A stretch of DNA of 64,000 nucleotides from Paraburkholderia fungorum (GTDB taxonomy: Bacteria > Pseudomonadota > Gammaproteobacteria > Burkholderiales > Burkholderiaceae), in contig NZ_FNKP01000002.1 in assembly GCF_900099835.1 (NCBI RefSeq), forward strand, positions 2,947,101-3,011,100, read 5' to 3'. Numbering within the stretch: the first letter of the stretch is position 1; each line of letters begins with the position of its first letter. The position numbers and the translations under genes were made by a program. The notes below the pieces were generated by a model. That model was not told the origin of the DNA. It was given only the letters and a program-made list of their open reading frames with translations, and searched no databases. Positions 52,322 through 61,189 of this stretch are shown here, piece by piece.

Positions 52322-53656
52322 ATGACCGACATTTCCGTAGCAACCGCCGCAGCAATGAACGCAGCATCGGGCGCCACGCAGCCGATGCTGCAAGGCTATC
52401 TTCGCAGCGACGGCCGTAAGGGTATCCGCAACGTGGTCGCGGTGGCGTATCTGGTCGAGTGCGCGCATCACGTGGCGCGCGAGATCGTCACGCACTTTCG
52501 CGAGCCGCTGGACGCCTTCGACGATCCGTCCGCCGAGCGCGCACCGCCCGTGCATCTGATCGGCTTTCCCGGCTGCTATCCGAACGGGTACGCCGAGAAG
52601 ATGCTCGAACAACTGACCACGCATCCGAATGTGGGCGCGGTGCTGTTCGTGTCGCTCGGTTGCGAGAGCATGAACAAGCATTATCTCGTGGACGTGGTGC
52701 GCGCGACCGGCCGTCCCGTCGAAGTGCTGACGATCCAGGAAAAGGGCGGCACACGCAGCACGATTCAATACGGCGTCGACTGGATTCGCGGCGCGCGCGA
52801 GCAACTCGCGGCGCAGAAGAAGGTGCCGATGGCGCTGAGCGAACTGGTGATTGGCACGATTTGCGGCGGCTCGGACGGCACCAGCGGCATCACCGCGAAT
52901 CCGGCGGTAGGGCGCGCGTTCGATCATCTGATCGACGCGGGCGCGACCTGCATCTTCGAGGAAACCGGCGAGCTGGTGGGCTGCGAATTTCACATGAAAA
53001 CGCGCGCGGCACGGCCGGAACTCGGCGACGAAATCGTCGCGTGCGTGGCGAAGGCGGCGCGTTATTACTCGATTCTCGGACACGGCAGCTTCGCGGTCGG
53101 CAATGCGGACGGCGGCCTCACCACGCAGGAAGAAAAGTCGCTGGGTGCGTATGCGAAAAGCGGCGCGTCGCCGATCGTCGGCATTATCAAACCGGGCGAT
53201 GTGCCGCCGACCGGCGGCCTTTATCTGCTCGATGTCGTGCCCGACGGCGAGCCGCGTTTCGGCTTTCCGAATATCAGCGACAACGCGGAGATCGGCGAGC
53301 TGATCGCCTGCGGCGCGCACGTGATCCTGTTCACGACCGGACGCGGTTCGGTGGTCGGCTCGGCAATCTCGCCGGTGATCAAGGTTTGCGCGAATCCGGC
53401 GACCTACCGCAATCTTTCCGGCGATATGGACGTGGACGCGGGCCGGATTCTCGAAGGACGCGGCACGCTGGACGAAGTCGGCCGCGAAGTGTTCGAGCGG
53501 ACGGTGGCGGTGTCGCTGGGCGAGGCATCGAAGTCGGAGATGCTGGGGCATCAGGAGTTCATTCTGACTTACAAGACTTTCGAGCCGGTTGGGCCGGCGT
53601 GCTTGCCGTCGAACGTGGCGGTGATGCAGCGGGCGGTGGCGGTCGAGACGCATTGA
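52322..53656 (+). CDS. UxaA-family dehydratase, catalytic subunit (probable L-fuconate dehydratase)
   Basis: A 444-residue protein matching the C-terminal catalytic domain of UxaA/GarD dehydratases, iron-dependent enzymes that dehydrate sugar acids to 2-keto-3-deoxy acids. Typical segments: GYLRSDGRKGIRNVVAV, HLIGFPGCYPNG, GCESMN, IGTICGGSDGTSGITANPAVGRAFD and ILFTTGRGSVVG. Context (sugar dehydrogenase, lactonase, 2-keto-3-deoxy acid dehydrogenase) points to L-fuconate or a similar acid. Classical L-fuconate dehydratases are enolase-superfamily proteins; none is present here. Confidence 0.85.
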   Translation: MTDISVATAAAMNAASGATQPMLQGYLRSDGRKGIRNVVAVAYLVECAHHVAREIVTHFREPLDAFDDPSAERAPPVHLIGFPGCYPNGYAEKMLEQLTTHPNVGAVLFVSLGCESMNKHYLVDVVRATGRPVEVLTIQEKGGTRSTIQYGVDWIRGAREQLAAQKKVPMALSELVIGTICGGSDGTSGITANPAVGRAFDHLIDAGATCIFEETGELVGCEFHMKTRAARPELGDEIVACVAKAARYYSILGHGSFAVGNADGGLTTQEEKSLGAYAKSGASPIVGIIKPGDVPPTGGLYLLDVVPDGEPRFGFPNISDNAEIGELIACGAHVILFTTGRGSVVGSAISPVIKVCANPATYRNLSGDMDVDAGRILEGRGTLDEVGREVFERTVAVSLGEASKSEMLGHQEFILTYKTFEPVGPACLPSNVAVMQRAVAVETH

Positions 53657-53835
53657 GCTGGATTGGCGGGGCACCGCGTCGAAGGATTCGCAAGCTTGAT
53701 TCGCGGTCCTTTCGCGTGGTTGCTTCGACAGGACAATCTGTCCATGTGGCGGGCACATCTCGCTCACGCGTGGTAAAAATACAAACGCACAAGTGCATGG
53801 GGCCGGAGTTGGGGCTTGCATGGGAGACGCATTCA

Positions 53836-54876
53836 ATGACGGCAAGCACCGTTTCAAAAGTCACGCAACAGCGCCGCGTCGGTCGCGGCGAGTTGCAGGT
53901 GAGCGGATTGAGCCTCGGCACGGCGCCCTTAGGCGGCCTGTACCGCGATCTCTCCGACGAGGAAGCGCACGCGACCATCGCCTCCGCATGGGACGCCGGC
54001 GTGCGCTATTTCGATACCGCGCCGCACTACGGCAACACCAAGGCCGAACACCGGCTCGGGCACGCATTGCGTCACTATCCGCGCGACGATTACGTGCTGT
54101 CCACCAAGGTCGGCCGCCGTTTCGTGCCGCGCACTTCACCGTTCGACGACCGCGAAGGCTGGCAAAATCCGCTGCCCTTCGAAGCCATCTACGACTACAC
54201 GCACGACGGCATTCTGCGTTCGTTCGAAGACAGCCAGCAGCGGCTCGGTATCGTCGATATCGACATTCTGCTGGTCCACGATATCGGCCGTGTCACGCAC
54301 GGCGACAACCATCCGCATTACTGGCGGCAACTGACCGAAGGCGGCGGATTCCGCGCGCTGGACTCGCTGCGCTCGTCGGGCGCGGTCAAGGCAGTTGGGC
54401 TGGGCGTCAACGAAGGCGCGGTCATTCTCGACGCGATGGCGGAGTTCGATATCGATTGCGCGTTGCTCGCCGGCCGCTACACGCTGCTCGAACAGACCAC
54501 GCTCGACGACCTGCTGCCCGCCTGCGAAGCACGCGGCGTCAGCATCCTGTTGGGCGGCGCGTTCAACTCGGGCATTCTGGCGCGCGGCGTCGCAGGCGAT
54601 CTGAAGTTCAACTACGGCGATGCGCCGCCCGACGTGATCGAGCGCGTCGCGAAACTGGAGGCCGTGTGCCGCGCGCATGGCGTGCCGCTGGCCGCCGCCG
54701 CGTTGCAGTTTCCGTATGCGCATCCGGCGGTCGCCACCGTGCTGACCGGCGCGCGCAGCAGTGACGAATTGCGCGAGAACGTGGCATCGTTCGAACTGCC
54801 GATTCCCGCAGAATTGTGGGCTGCGTTGCGCGAAGAAAGCTTGATCGACCCGCGCGCGCCCGTACCGAATAAATGA
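53836..54876 (+). CDS. L-fucose dehydrogenase (D-threo-aldose 1-dehydrogenase), aldo/keto reductase
   Basis: The 346-residue aldo/keto reductase has D and Y in RYFDTAPHYGNTKAEHRLGHAL, K in LSTKVGR and H in LLVHDIG. GRRFVPR and NALPFEAIYDYTHDG-type segments match D-threo-aldose 1-dehydrogenases, which oxidise L-fucose, L-galactose and D-arabinose at C1 to the lactone. The ATG at 53836 follows GGGAGA; the reading frame is open far upstream through the dehydratase gene, which I treat as overlap. No mutarotase gene is present. Confidence 0.85.
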   Translation: MTASTVSKVTQQRRVGRGELQVSGLSLGTAPLGGLYRDLSDEEAHATIASAWDAGVRYFDTAPHYGNTKAEHRLGHALRHYPRDDYVLSTKVGRRFVPRTSPFDDREGWQNPLPFEAIYDYTHDGILRSFEDSQQRLGIVDIDILLVHDIGRVTHGDNHPHYWRQLTEGGGFRALDSLRSSGAVKAVGLGVNEGAVILDAMAEFDIDCALLAGRYTLLEQTTLDDLLPACEARGVSILLGGAFNSGILARGVAGDLKFNYGDAPPDVIERVAKLEAVCRAHGVPLAAAALQFPYAHPAVATVLTGARSSDELRENVASFELPIPAELWAALREESLIDPRAPVPNK

Positions 54877-54886
54877 ACTGACAACC

Positions 54887-55717
54887 ATGCCCATCGACGC
54901 TCACCAGCACTATTGGGACCCCGCTCGCGGCGATTACGGATGGCTCACGCCGGAGTTGAAAACGCTGTACCGCAAGTTCGGCCCCGACGATCTCAAGCCA
55001 TTGCGCGAACGGGCGGGTATCGAAAGAACGGTGGTGGTGCAGGCCGCGCCGACGCTCGCCGAGACGCACTATCTGCTGGATCTCGCGCGCAACGAGCCGT
55101 CGATCGCGGGCGTGGTCGGCTGGGTGCCGCTGCTGCTGGACACGGCACCGGATCTGATCGAATCGTTGGCGCGCGATCCGAAGTTCAAGGGCGTGCGCCC
55201 GATGCTGCAGGACCTACCCGACGACACGTGGATCGCGAACCCCGATCTCGCGCCCGCCATCGAAGCGCTGATCGCGCACGACCTCGCGTTCGACGCGCTG
55301 ATCTTCGCGCGCCACGTCGAGCACATCGAAACCTTCGCTGCGCGGTTTCCGGCACTGCGCATCGTCGTCGATCACGGCGCGAAGCCGCCTATCCGTGACG
55401 GCGACGCGGGCTACCAGGTCTGGGCCGATGCCGTCGCGCGCCTGGCGCAGTTTCCGCAAGTACATTGCAAGCTATCCGGCCTCGCCACCGAAGCCTCTCC
55501 CGGCTGGACCGAAGACACGCTGCGCCCGTACGTCGGGCATCTGCTGAAATCGTTCGGCCCCGCGCGTCTGATGTGGGGCAGCGACTGGCCCGTGCTCGAT
55601 CTGAACGGCGACTACCTGCTCTGGCATTCCGTGGCGACCACCTTGCTCGCGTCGCTGAGCGACGACGAGCGCGAAGCCGTTTTCGGCGGCAATGCCGCCG
55701 CGTTTTATCGAATCTGA
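54887..55717 (+). CDS. L-fuconolactonase, amidohydrolase family
   Basis: A 276-residue metal-dependent hydrolase of the fuconolactonase type: the metal site begins at IDAHQHYWDP, with H in VVDHGAKPP and D in MWGSDWPVLD. It should open the lactone made by the dehydrogenase 10 bases upstream. The second gene of that pair is translated almost continuously with the first. Confidence 0.88.
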   Translation: MPIDAHQHYWDPARGDYGWLTPELKTLYRKFGPDDLKPLRERAGIERTVVVQAAPTLAETHYLLDLARNEPSIAGVVGWVPLLLDTAPDLIESLARDPKFKGVRPMLQDLPDDTWIANPDLAPAIEALIAHDLAFDALIFARHVEHIETFAARFPALRIVVDHGAKPPIRDGDAGYQVWADAVARLAQFPQVHCKLSGLATEASPGWTEDTLRPYVGHLLKSFGPARLMWGSDWPVLDLNGDYLLWHSVATTLLASLSDDEREAVFGGNAAAFYRI

Positions 55718-55803
55718 ATCTGGATCAAGCTCATAGCGAAGTCCGAAGCGAATTGTTTAACGAGGCATCAACGCAACAGCAGTCCATTCAACTGGAGCCG
55801 TAG

Positions 55804-56547
55804 ATGACACAAAGACTGGCCGGCAAGACGGCCCTGATTACCGCCGCGGGGCAAGGCATCGGCCTCGCCACCGCCGAACTGTTCGCCCGCGAAGGCGCGC
55901 GCGTGATTGCGACGGATATCCGCATCGACGGACTCGCCGGCAAGCCGGTCGACGCCCACCAGCTCGACGTGCTCGACAACGCCGCGATCAAGGCGCTGGC
56001 CGCTAAAGTCGGCCCGATCGACGTGCTGTTCAATTGCGCGGGCTTCGTGCACGCGGGCTCGATTCTCGAATGCACCGAAGAAGACTGGGATTTCGCGTTC
56101 GATCTGAACGCGAAGGCGATGTTCCACACGATCCGCGCGTTCCTGCCGGGCATGCTGGAGAAGGGCAGCGGCTCGATCATCAACATGTCGTCGGCGGCGT
56201 CGAGCGTGAAGGGCGTGCCGAACCGCTTTGCTTACGGCGCGTCGAAGGCCGCGGTGATCGGTCTGACGAAGGCTGTGGCTGCAGATTTCGTCACGCGTGG
56301 TGTACGCTGTAACGCGATCTGCCCGGGCACGGTGTCCTCGCCGTCGCTCGAACAGCGGATCGCCGCGCAGGCGCAGGCGCAGGGCGCGTCGGTGGATGCC
56401 GTGCAGGCGGCGTTTGTCGCGCGCCAGCCGATGGGCCGTATCGGCAAGCCGGAAGAAATCGCCGCACTGGCGCTGTATCTGGCGTCCGACGAATCGGCAT
56501 TTACCACAGGCCAGGCGCATGTGATCGACGGCGGCTGGTCGAACTGA
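55804..56547 (+). CDS. 2-keto-3-deoxy-L-fuconate dehydrogenase, SDR family
   Basis: A 247-residue short-chain dehydrogenase: cofactor motif TAAGQGIGLA, NCAG, catalytic Ser in INMSSAAS and YGASK. It resembles the enzymes that oxidise 2-keto-3-deoxy-L-fuconate at C4 to the 2,4-diketo acid. Confidence 0.88.
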   Translation: MTQRLAGKTALITAAGQGIGLATAELFAREGARVIATDIRIDGLAGKPVDAHQLDVLDNAAIKALAAKVGPIDVLFNCAGFVHAGSILECTEEDWDFAFDLNAKAMFHTIRAFLPGMLEKGSGSIINMSSAASSVKGVPNRFAYGASKAAVIGLTKAVAADFVTRGVRCNAICPGTVSSPSLEQRIAAQAQAQGASVDAVQAAFVARQPMGRIGKPEEIAALALYLASDESAFTTGQAHVIDGGWSN

Positions 56548-56598
56548 CGCACACACTGACTGAACCGAACACTACTGAACGTAAAGGGAAGTGCAACG

Positions 56599-57447
56599 AT
56601 GAAACTGCTTCGTTATGGGCCGAAAGGCCAGGAAAAGCCGGGCCTGCTGGACGCGCAAGGCAAGATTCGTGATCTGTCGAAAGTAGTCGGCGATATCGAC
56701 GGCGCCGTTCTGAGCGACGAAAGTCTCGCCAAACTGCGCGCGCTCGACCCGGCTTCGCTGCCGGTTGTCGAAGGCAATCCGCGCCTGGGCCCGTGCGTCG
56801 GCAGGATCGGCAAGTTCATCTGTATCGGCCTGAATTACGCGGATCACGCGGCGGAATCGAACCTGCCGGTGCCGAGCGAGCCGGTCATCTTCAACAAGTG
56901 GACGAGCGCTATCGTCGGTCCGAACGACGATGTTGAAATTCCGCGCGGCTCGAAAAAGACCGACTGGGAAGTCGAACTCGGCGTGGTGATCGGCAAGCCG
57001 GCCAAGTACGTGGACGAAGCGAACGCGCTCGACTACGTCGCCGGCTACTGCGTGATCAACGACGTGTCGGAACGCGAATGGCAGATCGAGCGCGGCGGCA
57101 CGTGGGACAAGGGCAAGGGCTTCGACACGTTCGGCCCGATCGGCCCGTGGGTCGTCACGCGCGATGAAGTCGCCGATCCGCAGAACCTGAGCCTGTGGCT
57201 CGAAGTGGACGGCCACCGTTATCAGAACGGCAGCACGAAGACGATGGTGTTCGGCGTCGCCAAGCTGGTGTCGTACGTGTCGCAGTGCATGAGCCTGCAA
57301 CCGGGCGACGTGATCTCGACCGGCACGCCGCCGGGCGTCGGCATGGGCGTGAAGCCGAATCCGGTGTTCCTGAAGCCGGGTCAGACGATCCGCCTCGGCA
57401 TCGAAGGTCTCGGCGAACAAACGCAGAAGACCTACGCGGCGGAGTAA
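56599..57447 (+). CDS. 2,4-diketo-3-deoxy-L-fuconate hydrolase, FAH family
   Basis: A 282-residue fumarylacetoacetate-hydrolase-fold protein: metal ligands lie in the DWEVELGVVIG block, substrate residues in GLNYADHAAES, and TGTPPGVGMGVKPNPVFLKPG is typical of the branch. It would cleave the diketo acid to pyruvate and L-lactate, closing the pathway. It ends at the terminator at 57.5 kb. Confidence 0.9.
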   Translation: MKLLRYGPKGQEKPGLLDAQGKIRDLSKVVGDIDGAVLSDESLAKLRALDPASLPVVEGNPRLGPCVGRIGKFICIGLNYADHAAESNLPVPSEPVIFNKWTSAIVGPNDDVEIPRGSKKTDWEVELGVVIGKPAKYVDEANALDYVAGYCVINDVSEREWQIERGGTWDKGKGFDTFGPIGPWVVTRDEVADPQNLSLWLEVDGHRYQNGSTKTMVFGVAKLVSYVSQCMSLQPGDVISTGTPPGVGMGVKPNPVFLKPGQTIRLGIEGLGEQTQKTYAAE

Positions 57448-57495
57448 CTCGCGTGTGATTCAGGTGGCCCGGTTCTGGCCGCCTGACGTAGCAAA

Positions 57496-57541
57496 GCAAA
57501 AGGCCGTTCCTTGCGTAAAACGCAACGAACGGCCTTTTTGC
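57496..57541. terminator. Bidirectional terminator
   Basis: Bases 57496-57509 (GCAAAAGGCCGTTC) pair with 57527-57541, with an inner stem TTGCGT/ACGCAA. A-run and T-run lie on either side, so it serves the sugar operon and the opposing thioesterase gene. Confidence 0.9.
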
Positions 57542-57554
57542 ATCGGCGTCCGCA

Positions 57555-57989
57555 TCAACCTGCCGGTTCGTGCTCGCCGGTGTCGCTGATCCGGTTCACC
57601 GTGCCCTGCGCGACCGCGACGAGTTTCTCGCGATTGCCGTCCATCACATAGACGTTGCATTGACAGGTCGCCTGATGCTGACCCGCGTAGACCACCTTCG
57701 CGCGCGCGATCAGCGTCCCGTTCACGACCGGCCGCAAGTAGTTGATCTTGTACTCGCCCGTCACGACTTTCGGCCCGAGCGACAGCGCGCCGGCGAACGT
57801 CAGCGCATTGTCTGCAAGATAGCTGATGACACCGCCATGCACGAAGCCGTGCTGCTGCCGCAATTCGTCGCGGATCGGCAGGCTCAGCGTGAGTTCGCTG
57901 GTGCCCGTATGCATCAGCTCTGCGCCCAACAGCATGCTGAACGGCTGGGCATGCAGTGCGCCGCGCGCCCGGTCGAGGAGGTCGGTCAT
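57555..57989 (-). CDS. PaaI-type acyl-CoA thioesterase
   Basis: A 144-residue hotdog-fold protein with the family segment QQHGFVHGGVISYLADNALTFA. It should hydrolyse aryl- or acyl-CoA thioesters. I use the ATG at 57989 with AAGGAA 6 bases upstream; the frame is open to 58055. Confidence 0.87.
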   Translation of the reverse strand: MTDLLDRARGALHAQPFSMLLGAELMHTGTSELTLSLPIRDELRQQHGFVHGGVISYLADNALTFAGALSLGPKVVTGEYKINYLRPVVNGTLIARAKVVYAGQHQATCQCNVYVMDGNREKLVAVAQGTVNRISDTGEHEPAG

Positions 57990-58256
57990 CGTGATTCCTT
58001 CGGGCAGGGCCCGCTGCGAGCGATTGTGCGGTTGCGAAATGCAACCCTTACCCACTCTAGGAAGCCCGGACGCGCGGCGTCAAGGTGAATCGGCGCAGAG
58101 AGGATTACATTGTTGCGCCAAACGTTGTCAATCGACGAATTGCGCGACGAAAAGGGTATGTAAGCAGATCTTTAATGAAATTGGCCTCAAGTTGGATGGT
58201 CGCTTGCCGTAAACCCTGATATAGCTCTCCGTCTCTCATGCTTTCAAGGTTTTACG

Positions 58257-59879
58257 ATGTTCAGCAAGATCAAAGTCGCCTCCGGGCTGTTGTGTGTTCT
58301 GGTCGCTTTCTGCGTATTTCAGCTCGTCACGGTGGGGCTGGGTTTCTGGTCGCTCACGCGTACGCATGACGACGTGGGCGACCTGTCGAGCATCGCGTTG
58401 AAACAGGTGGACGCGGTCAACGACACGACCCAGCGTCTGATGGACGCGCGGATCAACCTCTCGCGCGCCGGCACGCGCATGGTGCGCGGCGGCGGGGAAC
58501 CGGCCGACATCGTCCAGCATGCGCGCGAGCAACTGGCGGCCGCCGACCAGTCGTTCAACGCGTTCATGAACGTGCCGAAGACCAGCGACGAAAACAGCGC
58601 CCGCGCGACCGCGCTCGCCGCGCGCTACAAGCCGCTGCACGATGCGCTCGGCGAACTCGTCCAGTATCTCGACGCGAACAACATCCAGGCGTTTCTGGAT
58701 CAGCCCACCCAGTCGTTCCAGGACGCGTACCTGAGCGAGTCGCGCAACTTCGTGCAATTCGGCGACGCCGCAAGCCATGCATCGCTCGATTCGATCGACG
58801 CGCGCATGGCGACGTTCCGAGTGGTCAGCATCGCGATCCTGCTGGTGCTGGTGGCCGGCACGGTCGCGGTCTATGCAGCGCTTCGGCGTGGCGTGGTGGC
58901 ACCGCTGGAAGAAGCGGGCCGTCACTTCGACCGCATAGCACAAGGTCGTCTCGATCAGCCGATCGCCGCACGCGGCACCAACGAAATCGGCCGCCTGTTT
59001 TCGGGCCTCGCCAAAATGCAGGCGAGCGTCGCGCGCACCGTGCAGACCGTGCGCGAAGCCGCCGACTCGATCCACCTCGGCGCCGACGAAATCGCAACCG
59101 GCAATGCCGATCTGTCGGCTCGTACGGAAAATCAGGCCGCCTCGCTGGAAGAAACCGCATCGAGCATGGAGGAGCTGACCGCTACGGTCCGCCAGAACGC
59201 CGAGCATGCCCGTGAGGCCAACGCGCTCGCCGGGACCGCTCTGGACGCGACGTCGCGCGGCAGCGAGGTGGTCAACGAGGTGGTCGACAAGATGCGCGGC
59301 ATTGCGCGAAGCTCGGACAAGATCGCCGAGATCATTTCGGTGATCGACGGAATCGCGTTCCAGACCAACATCCTGGCGCTGAATGCGGCCGTGGAGGCGG
59401 CGCGCGCGGGTGAGCAGGGCCGTGGCTTCGCGGTGGTGGCAGGCGAGGTGCGTGGGCTCGCACAGCGCAGCGCGCATTCGGCGAAGGAGATCAAGACGCT
59501 GATCAGCGAGTCGGTTGCCGAGATTCAGGGCGGCTCGACGCTGGTCGAGCATGCGGGCGCGGCGATGAACAACGTGTCCGAGTCGATTTCGCGCGTCACG
59601 CAGATGATGGCCGAGATCAGCGCCTCGTCGCTCGAACAGAGCACGGGCATCGAGCAGGTCAACCAGGCAGTCGTGCAGATGGATGAGATGACGCAGCAGA
59701 ACGCGGCGCTTGTTGAAGAGGCGGCGGCAGCGGCAGCTTCACTGCATCAGCAAACGCAGCAATTGAAACAAGCTGTATCCGTCTTCGAAATTTCAGAAAC
59801 TGTGTTGCGTACGCAACAGCTCGACGACGTGCGCGGAGCAAATGGGGAATTTGCGTTGTCAGGAATGCGGGCGATCTAG
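58257..59879 (+). CDS. Tar-like methyl-accepting chemotaxis protein
   Basis: A 540-residue receptor: membrane helix (about 8-30), a periplasmic four-helix TarH domain (about 35-185), a second helix (about 190-212), HAMP, then the MCP signalling domain with [43 protein letters not shown]. The TarH domain suggests amino-acid or small-acid sensing; the ligand is unknown. No CheR-binding pentapeptide is seen at the end. Confidence 0.93.
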   Translation: MFSKIKVASGLLCVLVAFCVFQLVTVGLGFWSLTRTHDDVGDLSSIALKQVDAVNDTTQRLMDARINLSRAGTRMVRGGGEPADIVQHAREQLAAADQSFNAFMNVPKTSDENSARATALAARYKPLHDALGELVQYLDANNIQAFLDQPTQSFQDAYLSESRNFVQFGDAASHASLDSIDARMATFRVVSIAILLVLVAGTVAVYAALRRGVVAPLEEAGRHFDRIAQGRLDQPIAARGTNEIGRLFSGLAKMQASVARTVQTVREAADSIHLGADEIATGNADLSARTENQAASLEETASSMEELTATVRQNAEHAREANALAGTALDATSRGSEVVNEVVDKMRGIARSSDKIAEIISVIDGIAFQTNILALNAAVEAARAGEQGRGFAVVAGEVRGLAQRSAHSAKEIKTLISESVAEIQGGSTLVEHAGAAMNNVSESISRVTQMMAEISASSLEQSTGIEQVNQAVVQMDEMTQQNAALVEEAAAAAASLHQQTQQLKQAVSVFEISETVLRTQQLDDVRGANGEFALSGMRAI

Positions 59880-59927
59880 TTTCGCGAACGCTTAAAAAGC
59901 AGGCATTCCAAACGCGATTGACCAAAG

Positions 59928-59955
59928 AAAATGGCCCGCCAAAGCGGGCCATTTT
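59928..59955. terminator. Bidirectional terminator between receptor and cold-shock gene
   Basis: AAAATGGCCCGC (59928-59939) pairs perfectly with GCGGGCCATTTT (59944-59955) around CAAA. It serves both convergent genes. Confidence 0.93.
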
Positions 59956-60000
59956 GCATCAGACGCAAGCGCCTTAGCGTGCTAGAAGTACCTTAGGTAC

Positions 60001-60204
60001 TTAAGCCGGCTGGATGTTTGCAGCTTGCTTGCCCTTCGGGCCTTGCTTGACTTCGAACGTCACTTTCTGGTTTTCCTGCAGGGACTTGAAGCCGCTGCCT
60101 TGAACTTCCGAAAAGTGCGCGAACAGGTCTTCGCCGCCGTCGTCCGGCGTGATGAAGCCAAAGCCCTTTGCATCGTTAAACCACTTCACAGTACCTGTTG
60201 CCAT
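60001..60204 (-). CDS. Cold-shock protein, CspA family
   Basis: A 67-residue nucleic-acid-binding protein with the RNP motifs KGFGFI and DLFAHFS. The canonical start [11 protein letters not shown] is at 60204; an extended frame reaches 60234. It probably melts RNA structure at low temperature. The 219 bp to the divergent small gene include its leader. Confidence 0.95.
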   Translation of the reverse strand: MATGTVKWFNDAKGFGFITPDDGGEDLFAHFSEVQGSGFKSLQENQKVTFEVKQGPKGKQAANIQPA

Positions 60205-60423
60205 TTTTGATCCAGTAAATGTTGTGTGTTGCATTCGCGTCCGCTATTTCTCAACACGAGATCGAGCGCGAAGTGAGAGTTGTATCACGTCTTAATGTTC
60301 GACGCCAATCAACCCGTATTCGGGTATTCCCAGGTTTGTGCCTTTTTGAGGCCTTCGAAAGCATTTGGAAGGGTGTTCCCGCCGGTAGGGTAAACTGCTT
60401 GTATTACTCTTTCGGGAAATACA

Positions 60424-60699
60424 TTGACACATTATCAGCAAGAAGAACTTACGTCGTTCTGGAGTCGTTTGACCCCCTATCTGGCGATATTGGAGTCTAA
60501 GTCACCTGAAGAAGGTGCTCCTGACCCGGTCGGCCGCATCACCGTCGATACCGAAGATCGTCAGGCTTTTGCCCTTCATACAACCGATCGTCAGCCGCAT
60601 GGCGAAATATCGGACACACCCACCGGACAAAGCGCAACTTATATGCGTTTTAAATCCTCCGACACCGGTTGGGGACCCTGGCAACGCGAAGAGTATTGA
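60424..60699 (+). CDS. Small hypothetical protein, 91 aa
   Basis: A 91-residue acidic protein (MTHYQQEELTSFWSRLTPYL ... GWGPWQREEY) that starts with TTG at 60424 after GGGAAA 7 bases upstream; no in-frame ATG precedes it. Not recognised. It has aromatic residues at both ends and no membrane segment. Confidence 0.6.
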   Translation: MTHYQQEELTSFWSRLTPYLAILESKSPEEGAPDPVGRITVDTEDRQAFALHTTDRQPHGEISDTPTGQSATYMRFKSSDTGWGPWQREEY

Positions 60700-60814
60700 T
60701 CGACCGGCCTGTCGGTTTATGTTCCCGGCATCGGTTGTGAACGCGTTGTGAGATGGTGGCCGGCGCCTGCCGGTCACGCGATGACCCCACTTTCTGCCTG
60801 TCAAACTGTCCGCC

Positions 60815-61138
60815 TTAGCCTTTTCTCGCGCTGCGGCGGCTGCGTTCGTAAAAATCATTCGGCTTTGTGCGAACCCAGCGGACAAACGTACGGACCGCTT
60901 CATCGGTGAGTAGCGCTTCGACCGTCGAGTAGCGCTGCGCCAGTTCGGTTTCGGAGAACAGCGCATGCAACTGACGATGGCAAATGCGATGTAAGGCAGC
61001 GACTTCCTTACCGCCCTTCGTTTTCGGCACCCAATGATGCAGATCGCGTTGGCTCGGTGGAATCGGGCGCCCGCATAACGGGCAGATTTCCTCTGCTGGC
61101 GGCGCTTGATACCAGGGTTCGGCGACTTTTCTGGCCAT
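60815..61138 (-). CDS. HNH-type zinc-motif protein
   Basis: A 107-residue protein with CPLCGRPIPPSQRDLHHWVP followed by KGGKEVAALHRICHRQLHALF: two CxxC-type zinc ligands and an HH/CH arrangement as in HNH nucleases. It could nick DNA or be a nuclease-fold binding protein. It lies 51 bp downstream of the epimerase gene on the same strand. Confidence 0.75.
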   Translation of the reverse strand: MARKVAEPWYQAPPAEEICPLCGRPIPPSQRDLHHWVPKTKGGKEVAALHRICHRQLHALFSETELAQRYSTVEALLTDEAVRTFVRWVRTKPNDFYERSRRSARKG

Positions 61139-61189
61139 GATCAGCGCCCGCAGGCCCAGAAGAAAGGCAGCTTCGCGGATCGACTCCGT

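Noticed and set aside
52459..53835. Upstream extension of the L-fucose dehydrogenase frame, suggesting a fusion of over 800 residues
   Set aside because: The extension runs through the catalytic dehydratase gene in another frame and is arginine-rich; the ATG at 53836 has a good ribosome-binding site and fits the family length.
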